Of a stretch of 41,811 nucleotides of DNA, positions 1-8,401 are shown in pieces. The DNA is from Promethearchaeota archaeon (GTDB taxonomy: Archaea; Asgardarchaeota; Lokiarchaeia; Sigyniarchaeales; SOKP01), in assembly GCA_019058015.1 (NCBI GenBank), contig JAHLWH010000183.1, forward strand, positions 1-41,811, read 5' to 3'. The position numbers and the translations under genes are program-made. The first letter of the stretch is position 1, and every line of letters starts with the position of its first letter. The notes beneath the pieces were generated by a model. The model ran no database searches. It saw only the letters and a list, made by a program, of their open reading frames with translations, and was not told where the DNA came from.

Positions 1-261
1 ATTACCGATATCTATTTTAATATTTTCAAGCGTTTGTTAAATTTGTGGTCTTTTTGTTATATCCGCTTTGTTTGTCTTAATACGTCCAATATTTAAATAT
101 TTATCAAAATCTTTATTTGCTTTTTTTTTTTCCTCAGAAATATCAATTACTTCAACCTTTGCGCCATAATCACAAATAACAACAGAAAATTGCAAACCAA
201 GCTGGCCAAAACCGCCAGTAACAATAGCAACTCTATCATCCAATCTAAACAGATCTTTCAA
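1..261 (-). pseudogene. SDR-family oxidoreductase, interrupted by in-frame TAA and cut by window edge
   Basis: The N-terminus is a short-chain dehydrogenase/reductase Rossmann domain: the cofactor loop reads TGGFGQLG (residues about 15-22), followed by an acidic strand end EVIDIS and the usual DITK segment near residue 68. An in-frame TAA lies at 37-39 (minus strand). Beyond it the same frame continues with QTLENIKIDIGN, which is how SDRs normally read between the DIT segment and the NNAG strand. The reading therefore looks like a single-base nonsense change (for example from GAA or CAA), not a natural end. The start overlaps the last bases of the upstream phosphatase gene, so it belongs to the neuB-type operon. 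SDRs in such clusters modify nucleotide sugars or sugar acids; the substrate here is unknown. The catalytic YxxxK lies outside the window. Confidence 0.7.
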
Positions 262-779
262 AACTTATTCTCCTTTATATTTGATTTTGTTTTATATATC
301 ATTTCACAAAATTCTCTTACAGCGCCATATCCACCTGCTTTTTTAAGAATTAAATTAGAAGCTTTTTTAACATAAGGAAATGCGTCTCCTACAGCAACAC
401 CCATTCCTAAATAATTCATACATTTGATATCATTAATATCATTACCAACAAAAGCCGCATTATCAGGAGATATTTTTTTCTCATCAAGAATTTCCTCAAG
501 TAGCGCAAGTTTATTCTCTACTCCAGAATAACAATCTATTCGGAGTTTCTCTGCTCTTTTTTCTACAACCTTATTGACCTCAGATGATATTATCAGAAAA
601 TCAACTCCAACCTCCTTGAGCATTTTTAAGCCATATCCATCACTACGGTTGGACATCACACATTCTACGCCATTTTCATTAGTAAAAACAAAATTGTTGG
701 TAAAAACTCCGTCAAAATCAAAGAAGACTATTTTTAGATTTTTAATTTTTTTTTTAAGTTTAAAATGAGAAAATTTCAT
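258..779 (-). CDS. KdsC-like HAD phosphatase (acyl-sugar/nonulosonate-type)
   Basis: A 173-residue HAD-superfamily hydrolase of the small KdsC type. Motif I is DFDGVFT at residues 21-27, with D21 as likely nucleophile and D23 as acid/base. RSDGYGLKML follows, then an ISSE motif II region, and GNDINDIKCM as the metal-binding motif. The C-terminal GGYGAVREF segment is typical of KdsC and of the phosphatase domain attached to some CMP-sialate synthetases. Known family members remove phosphate from 8- or 9-phosphosugar acids. It starts 2 bases after the neuB-like stop codon and overlaps the next gene, so all three are probably co-transcribed. The inferred role is dephosphorylating the product of the NeuB-like synthase; the substrate is not proven. 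The length is normal for the family. Confidence 0.85.
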   Translation of the reverse strand: MKFSHFKLKKKIKNLKIVFFDFDGVFTNNFVFTNENGVECVMSNRSDGYGLKMLKEVGVDFLIISSEVNKVVEKRAEKLRIDCYSGVENKLALLEEILDEKKISPDNAAFVGNDINDIKCMNYLGMGVAVGDAFPYVKKASNLILKKAGGYGAVREFCEMIYKTKSNIKENKF

Positions 780-781
780 AA

Positions 782-1837
782 TTATTCTAAATCATCTAAT
801 TTTATTTCTTCTTCTACTTTGAGAGAAACTTTTAGCTTTTTACCTATTACTCTATTAAGATAATATGGTGGTAGTCCTCCGGCAGGCGTCTTTATAGTAA
901 TATCATTCTCTGTTATTATAGTCCCCTTTTCAAGATCTTTAGAAGTGTATATGCTCTTACCCATTTTTTTTCTTGCCTCTTTTTCACAATCCATAATAGT
1001 TTTGTTTGCATTACCCAGAGATATTTCGATTCTTTTAAGATCCCTTATCTGTTTTCTAAGACCTTCAGGTTCCAAAGAAAATTTATGATCTGTCCCCTTC
1101 CATGAATGATTTAATGTAAAGTGTTTTTCAAAGACTACTGCTCCCATCATATAGGCAAGAACAGGTGCAAGTATCCCGTTATCATGGCCAGAGTAGCCTA
1201 TAATAGCATCAGGAAATTCTTTCTCCAACTTTTTGATAACTTTAAGATTTAAATCTTTATATTCGGTTGGATATCTAGAAGTACAATGAAGCAAACATAT
1301 TTTATCATTATATTCTCTAACAGCGTGATAAGCTATTTTAATTTCTTCAAGAGTAGAAGCCCCGGTTGAAATAAAAAGCGGTTTATTTAATTTTGCTACA
1401 TATACTAGAAGTGGTATATTTGTTAGGTCACCTGATGATAATTTAAAACTTGTTATCCCAAGATCTTCTAAAAAATCTACACTATCATGTTCAAATGGAG
1501 TACACATAAATTCAATATTATTTTCTTTAGCGCATTTCATAAGTTCTTTATACTCATCTACTCCGAACTCAAGATATTCCCTGTGTTCACCGTATGTATA
1601 ACCATAACTATTTTCATTATCATACAATCTGTTATAATAAGATTTAGTGAATAGTTTTTTGTTATTGCGTTTTTGAAATTTTACGGCATCAGCTTCAAAA
1701 AGCGCTGCAATCTTAATCATCTTTTTAGCTATTTCAAGATCCCCCTGATGATTATGCCCTATTTCAGCAATAAAAAAAGGTGGACCTTCGGTTGAAATTC
1801 TGCTTTTACCGAATTCTATAATTTTTTGAGCGGTCAT
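782..1837 (-). CDS. neuB: NeuB-type N-acetylneuraminate/legionaminate/pseudaminate synthase
   Basis: This 351-residue protein condenses phosphoenolpyruvate with a hexosamine derivative to give a nine-carbon sugar acid. The TIM barrel begins with AEIGHNHQGD (residues 24-33), continues with AVKFQKR (51-57), HCTSRYPT, GYSGHD and FEKHFTL, all conserved in the NeuB family. From about residue 290 there is a SAF/antifreeze-like domain (GKSIYTSKDLEKG then VIGKKL). The order NeuB, KdsC-like phosphatase, SDR on the minus strand suggests a nonulosonic-acid route for cell-surface glycans. Sequence alone does not say whether the product is sialic, legionaminic or pseudaminic acid. No CMP-sugar synthetase is present inside the window; it may lie beyond the left edge. 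Confidence 0.9.
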   Translation of the reverse strand: MTAQKIIEFGKSRISTEGPPFFIAEIGHNHQGDLEIAKKMIKIAALFEADAVKFQKRNNKKLFTKSYYNRLYDNENSYGYTYGEHREYLEFGVDEYKELMKCAKENNIEFMCTPFEHDSVDFLEDLGITSFKLSSGDLTNIPLLVYVAKLNKPLFISTGASTLEEIKIAYHAVREYNDKICLLHCTSRYPTEYKDLNLKVIKKLEKEFPDAIIGYSGHDNGILAPVLAYMMGAVVFEKHFTLNHSWKGTDHKFSLEPEGLRKQIRDLKRIEISLGNANKTIMDCEKEARKKMGKSIYTSKDLEKGTIITENDITIKTPAGGLPPYYLNRVIGKKLKVSLKVEEEIKLDDLE

Positions 1838-1879
1838 TATTTTTTCTTAGAATTTTTTATTTTTTTAAATTTTATAATC

Positions 1880-2731
1880 TTATTTATCTATTTTTTCAAA
1901 AATATAATCAAATATTGGACTTTTACCATGCTGATTTTTTTGAATTATTTTAAATTTATATTTTTCTAATAAATTACAAATCCTAATTGTATCCGCGGAA
2001 TTAATATCTATCTCAACTTGAATTGTTTTTAATAATTTACTACTTAAAATTTTATTTGCACCTTTTAATATATAAAACTCATGACCATCAACATCTATTT
2101 TTAAATGATTTGGTAAATCTAAATTCATTTTAGTAACAATATCGTCTAAAGAATATTTAAATATCTTTTGTGAAAAAACAAAATTTTTTCTGTATTGCGA
2201 AGTATAACTTTCTTTATTAATTCCAGGGTGTTCTGCAGAACCGCTAAAAATACTATTGTATTTAAATTCATCAATTCCAGAAGTGTCTGACAAAGTTATA
2301 TTTAGTGGAATTATTTTTTCATGAAAATTATTTAAATATATATTATAACAAAGGTTTTTAAAAGTACTGAAGCCAGGTTCAAATGAATAAATTTTACATT
2401 TTCCGGAAGTGTTAATATATGCAACAAATGAGTAGGCTCCAATGTTAGCTCCAATGTCATAAAAAACATCATTTTCCTTAATAAAATCTTCTATCCATTT
2501 AACAGTTTTAGGTTCCTTTTTACATGAGTTAAGGCGATAAAGCACCCTTGTTGAATCAACATGAATTTTTATTAATTTATTTTTGTAATCTAAATATCCA
2601 ATATTATTATTTAAGATAGAACTTAATATATTGGTTCTCCATGTTAATGGCAAAAAATTCACTATTCTATCGTTAAGAAAGATTATTCTAAAAAAATTAT
2701 ACACTCTTTTAAATAGAGCTTTTATTATCAT
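1880..2731 (-). CDS. FkbM-family SAM-dependent methyltransferase
   Basis: A 283-residue FkbM-type methyltransferase. The SAM-binding motif FYDIGANIGAYSF sits at about residues 90-102, an acidic ribose-binding segment YSFEPG follows, and LKIDVDGHEFYILKGA near residue 210 is the family's signature. The first 70 residues are basic and hydrophobic and carry no clear domain. FkbM enzymes methylate sugars or lipids, and archaeal copies are common in glycan and S-layer glycosylation clusters. It lies 42 bases upstream of neuB on the same strand and probably modifies the same glycan. The acceptor is unknown. Confidence 0.85.
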   Translation of the reverse strand: MIIKALFKRVYNFFRIIFLNDRIVNFLPLTWRTNILSSILNNNIGYLDYKNKLIKIHVDSTRVLYRLNSCKKEPKTVKWIEDFIKENDVFYDIGANIGAYSFVAYINTSGKCKIYSFEPGFSTFKNLCYNIYLNNFHEKIIPLNITLSDTSGIDEFKYNSIFSGSAEHPGINKESYTSQYRKNFVFSQKIFKYSLDDIVTKMNLDLPNHLKIDVDGHEFYILKGANKILSSKLLKTIQVEIDINSADTIRICNLLEKYKFKIIQKNQHGKSPIFDYIFEKIDK

Positions 2732-2816
2732 AATAGAAATATATATTTTCTACGAACTAATAATTTATATTGATTTAAATATTTTAATATCATTTAATTT
2801 GAGAAGAATGGTAAAA

Positions 2817-3236
2817 TTATAGCAATAAAAAGTCAATCAAAATTCTCTTTAGTTGTCGTACAACATTAAAAAATATCTTTAAATCTAAGAAATTCTTCCT
2901 TTTTATTGGTTTAAACCTTTTTTCAAATAATTTAATTTCTTTATAATTTTTAATTACTTGTAAATGCATTTCGCTAGAACTTCTGGATCCAAAATAAACA
3001 CGAATCATTTGACTTTCTAATTCAAAATTTTTTGCATCTACCTTAATACTTGAGATCTTCACTGTCGGATAATCGATTTCCATAAAATTTATTCCTCCAA
3101 ATGCGGCTGCATATTGATCTTGTACGCCACTTTCTAAACTAAGCTCTTCTATTTCGAGTTTATATGCGAATTCTGCTATTTGATAAGGATCAATCAAGGC
3201 AACAGCAATACTAGAACTAGCGCTTATTAATTTCAT
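2817..3236 (-). pseudogene. Remnant of a GHMP sugar kinase (HddA/fucokinase-like)
   Basis: The 139-residue reading frame begins inside what should be the ATP-binding GLGSSSA loop: LISASSSIAVALID. It continues with AEFAYKLEIEELSLESG then VQDQYAAAFGGINFMEID, which is diagnostic of the D-glycero-D-manno-heptose 7-phosphate kinase and fucokinase branch of GHMP kinases. About 100 residues of the normal N-terminus are absent, and an in-frame TAA directly precedes the ATG. There is also a deletion of roughly 12 residues after the SSS loop. The C-terminal half degenerates into a basic, hydrophobic tail. The family is about 300-350 residues, so this is a decayed gene. Its presence suggests the cluster once made an activated heptose or deoxyhexose. 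Confidence 0.75.
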
Positions 3237-3332
3237 TTATTCTATATTTACTTATTGATTTTATAAATATTTTACTAAGCTAAACAATTAAAGTAAATCT
3301 TTTTAAATATGTTAAAGATTACAAATCTGATC

Positions 3333-4958
3333 TTAATCTTTTTCTTTACTTGGGAAAAATCTGATTAAGACTTTGGATATGTTTTTATTAAGCCCTTTTA
3401 GGTTTCTTGAGAAGATGTCTCTACTAAGTAGTTCATTTATTTCTTCTTTAGTAATTGTCTTAGTAACATAAATTATAAGATAAAAAACAATGAAAAAAAC
3501 ACCCAATTCTATTGAATCTTTTAAAATCCTTTTAAAAATATCATGAATTAAAAAATTCTCAAAATTAATAAGATTTAAAATAAAAAATGAAAATATTAAA
3601 GAGATTAACAAACTAATTAAAAATAAAATTAGCATCTTTAATATCGGCCAAATTTTTAAATTTACCTCTTTAACACTTCTAGTTTTAAAAATTAACCAAT
3701 TAACAAATAAATTAAAAAAAGAGAATAAAACCACAAATATTATATAGCCTGAAAAACCCCAAAAATAAATTACAAATAATGAAAAAAGAAGGTCTAATAT
3801 TCTTAATATAATATCTCTTTTAAATATTAATTTCGGTTTATTGATTGAAACCAAAATTGCATTTAAATAACTATAAAGTATAAATGCAAACCCATCAAAT
3901 AACAGAATCTGAATAAAAAAAGCTATCAATAGATAATTTTCAGTATAAATTAACAAAATATATACATCAATGAAAAAAAATAAAATAGCTGAAATAATGC
4001 AGTGTATTAAAATACCATATTTTGAAATCATATAAACAGTATATTCCAACTTTTCATATTGTTTTTTTGCACTTAATTCCGAAAAAATAGATAATAATGG
4101 AGTACCTGAAGCTCCAGATGCTTGAAGTGCAAAATTTCTACTGTTTCTACTTATTTTGTAATATGTCAAATATTCAGGACTTCCAGAATAAAATAAAAAA
4201 TTCTGCTTTATATAAAGTACCCCTTGACTAACAGAGCTTGCCACCTGGAAATATATTCCAAATTCTTTAGAAATTTTAAATACTTGCCTAATATTTAATA
4301 GATTATTCTTTTTCTTAGCCTTCGGTACAATCCTAATAATGAAAATTATTGAGAAAAATACTGGAATTAAATATGAAAGAACATTAGCAAGTGATAATAG
4401 AATAATTGGATTTTCGGGAGAATTAAAAAAAATTATTGTATATAGAGCAAGGAGTAATAGAATTCTAGAGAGGTTTATAATAGCTACTTCTTTAAATTTA
4501 TAAAAACCTCTTAAAGTAAATGCACATGTGTTTATCATTATTTCAAAAACAATAATAGGAGAGAGAATAACGTAAATTTGAAAAAGAATATTTTGATTAA
4601 TGAAAATTATAAAAATTAGGAAAATGATAATCCAACAAACCAATGAGATTAATAATCTTAAAAATAAAATACTATAAATCAAGCTTCTAAGTTTATCTAT
4701 CTCATTTTTATAATTATATTGAGGGATATATTGATTTAATATTAAATTTGCAGCAGGCGGGAAAAATGCAAATAAAATACCAAGGATTGAAACCGTATAT
4801 AGACCTAATATAAGAAATGCCCAGCTTTCTTCTGATAGTAATCTAGCTATAAAAAATGAAGATAGAATTGTTATGAAAAAGGATCCATAAGTTTGTATAA
4901 TGGTATAAAAATTTCCTTTTATAATTTTTTCAGAGGTTGATTCTTTAGGTTCATTCAT
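3333..4958 (-). CDS. Wzx-like polysaccharide flippase (MATE/MOP superfamily)
   Basis: A 541-residue integral membrane protein with about 12-14 hydrophobic segments spread along its length. It begins with a short cytosolic tail, then FYTIIQTYGSFFITILSSFF, a typical first helix of oligosaccharide flippases. The segment near residue 150 (TCAFTLRGFYKFKEVAIINL) is the usual RG-F-K-A pattern of the RfbX/Wzx family. Such proteins flip lipid-linked oligosaccharides across the cytoplasmic membrane. Together with the sugar-acid, methyltransferase and rhamnose genes nearby, this supports a surface glycan or N-glycan assembly role. It ends in a lysine-rich cytosolic tail. The sugar carried cannot be told from sequence. 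Confidence 0.85.
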   Translation of the reverse strand: MNEPKESTSEKIIKGNFYTIIQTYGSFFITILSSFFIARLLSEESWAFLILGLYTVSILGILFAFFPPAANLILNQYIPQYNYKNEIDKLRSLIYSILFLRLLISLVCWIIIFLIFIIFINQNILFQIYVILSPIIVFEIMINTCAFTLRGFYKFKEVAIINLSRILLLLALYTIIFFNSPENPIILLSLANVLSYLIPVFFSIIFIIRIVPKAKKKNNLLNIRQVFKISKEFGIYFQVASSVSQGVLYIKQNFLFYSGSPEYLTYYKISRNSRNFALQASGASGTPLLSIFSELSAKKQYEKLEYTVYMISKYGILIHCIISAILFFFIDVYILLIYTENYLLIAFFIQILLFDGFAFILYSYLNAILVSINKPKLIFKRDIILRILDLLFSLFVIYFWGFSGYIIFVVLFSFFNLFVNWLIFKTRSVKEVNLKIWPILKMLILFLISLLISLIFSFFILNLINFENFLIHDIFKRILKDSIELGVFFIVFYLIIYVTKTITKEEINELLSRDIFSRNLKGLNKNISKVLIRFFPSKEKD

Positions 4959-5118
4959 TTACATTAATACAATTATTTATTCATTAAAAAAATTTATAAA
5001 ATCTACGCAAATCTCTACCATTTTTTACATTTTAATGTTAAAAATAAAAGACAGCAAAAACATTTTAATAATAATATATAAATCTAAAAAAATTAAATAA
5101 AAAATAAAATATTAAGAA

Positions 5119-8100
5119 TTATTCTTTTTTAAATTGAAATTCTATTGACTTAATATCTCTAGCTTTTAATTTGATATTACAATATGGACAATTTAATTCA
5201 ATTTTATCCTTTAATTTTGAAATTATATTATCTTTTAAAGAAGCCAAACAATCTTTATTTGGACAAATGTTTAATGTTTCAATTACTTTCTCTTTATCTC
5301 TTGTTAAATCACCGAAACTAATTTCAAGATTTTTGGCAGTTACCTTATCTGAAATGGTATCTTTATTTTTTTCAATATATTCCTTTAAAAATTGAGCGTT
5401 TGTTCCAATCGTTAAAGATATTTTTTCTCCTACTTTAAAATTGTTTTTTTTCCGAGAAAATTGAATATTTCTTACTAAATCATTTACCACGCGCTCAGCT
5501 AAGAGTTCTTCATCAAGGCTAATATCCAAATAAATATTACATAGTTTTGATTCTGCCTTAAGGAGATTTTTTGTTGGCTTTATAGATTTAACAATCTCTA
5601 ATTCTTTAACATTTCCCATTTGTTTTATTACATCTGGGAATATAATCTCCGGCATCCCATCTTTGGGTTCAATTATTATTTTTCTATTTGGCCATCTTAA
5701 CCTAATTTTATGTTCATCTTTTATAGAACGGATGATTTCTATCAGATCTCTCGTAAATTGCATTTTTTCTTCTAATTCCAAATCAATTACTTCTCCTTTG
5801 ACTTCCGGCCAGTCTTGCAAGTGAATGCTCTTAGTTTCCCCTAAACCCATTGATTTAAGAAATGGTTTAAACATTTTTAGGAAAATTTCTTCACTTAACA
5901 TTGGATTTATGGGAGCTAGTAATAAAAGAACTTTAAATAACACATCGAACAGCACAGCCATAATTTGAAATTTGTTTGGATCCTCGGAATATAATTCAAT
6001 TTTCTCCCGGTTTAGCATTATGTACCACCGGCTAATATCATTTACTATTAGATCTCTCAGTTGCTGTGTAATCCACGGAAGTTTATACTTATCAGATAGT
6101 TCTGTAACATTTTTAATTGTAGAATTTACTCTTGAAAGTAGCCATTTATCTAATTTGTTTAATCTTTCTATATTGATTTCCACTTTTGAAGGATCAAATT
6201 TGGCTAAAGTAAATTTCTCATTTGCATACACATAGATATTCCAGAGTGTATTAATGATTTTATAAGTATCTGTATATTCTTTTACGCTAAAATTTAAATC
6301 ACGACCGGGTTGGGTCGCACCAATTGAATAAAAGCGAAAAGTTTCAATTCCCTTAATATCGGAATATTTTTTATTATTTTTTATTTCTTTTAGAGTTCCA
6401 TTAATGAGATCTTCAGGGCCGAAAAAAGTTCCACGCGATTTACTTAATTTTTGATTATCTCTTAATACCCAACCGTGCATATAACAAGCATCATAATTTT
6501 TACGTTTAGATGAAACCATTGCACTACATAAAAGACTATTAAACCATCCTCTAATCTGGTCCTTTCCTTCTATAATAAAATTTGCTGGAACCCATGTATC
6601 ATAATGTCTTTTTCCATCATAAACTTCTTGAGCTGCCCACATTACAGAGCCAGAATCTAACCAAACATCTAAAATATCAGGTATTCTTTTTTTAGTTCCT
6701 ATTTTGCATTTTTCACATTTCCAGGTAACCTTATCGATCCAAGGACGATGTAAATCTTCAGGACATTCTCCAGCAATTTCTTTCAATTCTTTTCCTGAAC
6801 CAATTACAGTAGTATCACTACAATCTTCGTTATCACAGATCCAAACACTCAAAGGAACTCCCCAGAATCTTTGCCTTGAAATACACCAATCTTTTAAAGA
6901 ACTTAACCAACTTTTAAACCATCTATTTCCAGCCCAATCAGGAACCCAGTAAATTTCCAAATTTTTTTCTAACATTTCAGAAATAAGAGGTTCAGTTTTA
7001 AAAAACCATTGGTCTGTTGCTCTATACACTAATTTTGAATCGCATCGCCAGCAATGTGCATATTCATGCTCTATTTCATTCGTTAATAAAAGTGTTCCTT
7101 TTTCCTTCAATAAATCTAATATTTCTTGATTGGCATCAAAAACAAATTGTCCTTCAAATTTTCCTGCTTCTTTTGTATATATCCCTCTAATATCAACAGG
7201 TGTAAAAACTGGTATATTATTAGCCACACCAACCTCAAAATCTTCTGGTCCATGTCCTGGAGCAGAATGTACCAATCCCACACCTTCTGATGCAGAAACG
7301 TATTCATCTGATAAAACAATCGAATGAACTGTATCACTTTCTTTAGCTAATTCTTTTTGATAGGGAACCTCTTCTAAAAGTGGATGGATATATTTCATCC
7401 CTTCAAGGGCTTCACCCTTATATTCCTCCACAATCTTGAATTTATATCCCAACTCTCCAGTTATAACAAAAGTTGAGGAGCTTTTTGATAAAATCCAATA
7501 TTCATTTAAATCTTCAATTTTAACTTTCACGTATTCAGCATATGGATTTGCCATAATTGCTTCATTAGCAACTAAAGTCCAAGGGGTCGTTGTCCAAATA
7601 ATAAAATAGGTGTTTTCCATATCAATGGATTTGAGTTTTAAGAATAAACTTACATCCTTAATATTTTTATAATCGAATTCATGTTTGGCTAAAGCGGTTG
7701 CACATCTCGGGCAGCAATTTTGGGGTCTATAAAATCTATATAGTAAGTTATTCTCCCATGCTTTCTTTAATGTCCACCAGATACCTTCGAGATAACTATT
7801 TTTTAAAGTGATATATGGATTGTCCCAATCCCAAAAATAACATCCTAATCGTTTAAATTGTTCATTCATAATTACACGATTGTCTTCAGCAAATTTCTTA
7901 CAATTTTTAATGAATTTATCTACTCCATATTCGAAAATTTCTTGCTTATTTTTAATTCCTAGTTGTTTTTCCATTTGGACCTCAATGGGCAATCCATGAG
8001 TGTCATATCCTGGAGTATCTGTAACCTTAAACCCTTTCATTCGTTTATATCTAATTAGATAATCTTTCAATATCTTATTCCAAGCGGTTCCAAGATGAAT

Positions 8101-8256
8101 TGACCCGGTAGTATAGGGAGGTCCATCAATAAATCTCCAAGTTTCTCTACCTTCTTCTTTTTTTCTTATTAAGGAATATATATTCTCCCTTTTCCAATAG
8201 TCCAGTATTTTTTCTTCTAATTTTAATAACTCCAACTTTTTATCCAATGTTTCCAT
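5119..8256 (-). CDS. ileS: Isoleucyl-tRNA synthetase
   Basis: A 1045-residue class Ia synthetase that charges tRNA-Ile. The HIGH motif is HLGT at residues 54-57 (context GPPYTTGSIHLGTAWNKI), and the KMSKS loop is KLSKS near residue 605. The editing (CP1) domain has the conserved WTTTPWTL segment, followed by YRFYRPQNCCPRCATALA-type zinc cysteines. The WFNSLLCSAM, anticodon-binding and DISRWYI segments are as expected. The C-terminus carries a zinc site CPNKDC with a second CPYC about 25 residues later, as in the long archaeal/eukaryotic-type and type-2 bacterial IleRS. The length agrees with that class. It appears monocistronic, with 145 and 160 bases of AT-rich sequence on either side. Confidence 0.97.
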   Translation of the reverse strand: METLDKKLELLKLEEKILDYWKRENIYSLIRKKEEGRETWRFIDGPPYTTGSIHLGTAWNKILKDYLIRYKRMKGFKVTDTPGYDTHGLPIEVQMEKQLGIKNKQEIFEYGVDKFIKNCKKFAEDNRVIMNEQFKRLGCYFWDWDNPYITLKNSYLEGIWWTLKKAWENNLLYRFYRPQNCCPRCATALAKHEFDYKNIKDVSLFLKLKSIDMENTYFIIWTTTPWTLVANEAIMANPYAEYVKVKIEDLNEYWILSKSSSTFVITGELGYKFKIVEEYKGEALEGMKYIHPLLEEVPYQKELAKESDTVHSIVLSDEYVSASEGVGLVHSAPGHGPEDFEVGVANNIPVFTPVDIRGIYTKEAGKFEGQFVFDANQEILDLLKEKGTLLLTNEIEHEYAHCWRCDSKLVYRATDQWFFKTEPLISEMLEKNLEIYWVPDWAGNRWFKSWLSSLKDWCISRQRFWGVPLSVWICDNEDCSDTTVIGSGKELKEIAGECPEDLHRPWIDKVTWKCEKCKIGTKKRIPDILDVWLDSGSVMWAAQEVYDGKRHYDTWVPANFIIEGKDQIRGWFNSLLCSAMVSSKRKNYDACYMHGWVLRDNQKLSKSRGTFFGPEDLINGTLKEIKNNKKYSDIKGIETFRFYSIGATQPGRDLNFSVKEYTDTYKIINTLWNIYVYANEKFTLAKFDPSKVEINIERLNKLDKWLLSRVNSTIKNVTELSDKYKLPWITQQLRDLIVNDISRWYIMLNREKIELYSEDPNKFQIMAVLFDVLFKVLLLLAPINPMLSEEIFLKMFKPFLKSMGLGETKSIHLQDWPEVKGEVIDLELEEKMQFTRDLIEIIRSIKDEHKIRLRWPNRKIIIEPKDGMPEIIFPDVIKQMGNVKELEIVKSIKPTKNLLKAESKLCNIYLDISLDEELLAERVVNDLVRNIQFSRKKNNFKVGEKISLTIGTNAQFLKEYIEKNKDTISDKVTAKNLEISFGDLTRDKEKVIETLNICPNKDCLASLKDNIISKLKDKIELNCPYCNIKLKARDIKSIEFQFKKE

Positions 8257-8401
8257 GAAAATTATCTACTTCTTTATGTTAATTGTTTATTATAAGAGAA
8301 TTAGATTAAAAAATTTAATCAAATCTTATAAAAAGATTAGATTTGAATTATAGAATTTAACATTTTCTAAAAAACTAATTTAAAAAATGATGACTTTCAT
8401 T

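Noticed and set aside
782-4958. A complete sialic acid pathway
   Set aside because: No CMP-sialate synthetase, epimerase or sialyltransferase is visible, so the final product cannot be claimed.
5119-8256. Open frames on the opposite strand within ileS and other large genes
   Set aside because: They are antisense shadows without motifs or ribosome binding sites.
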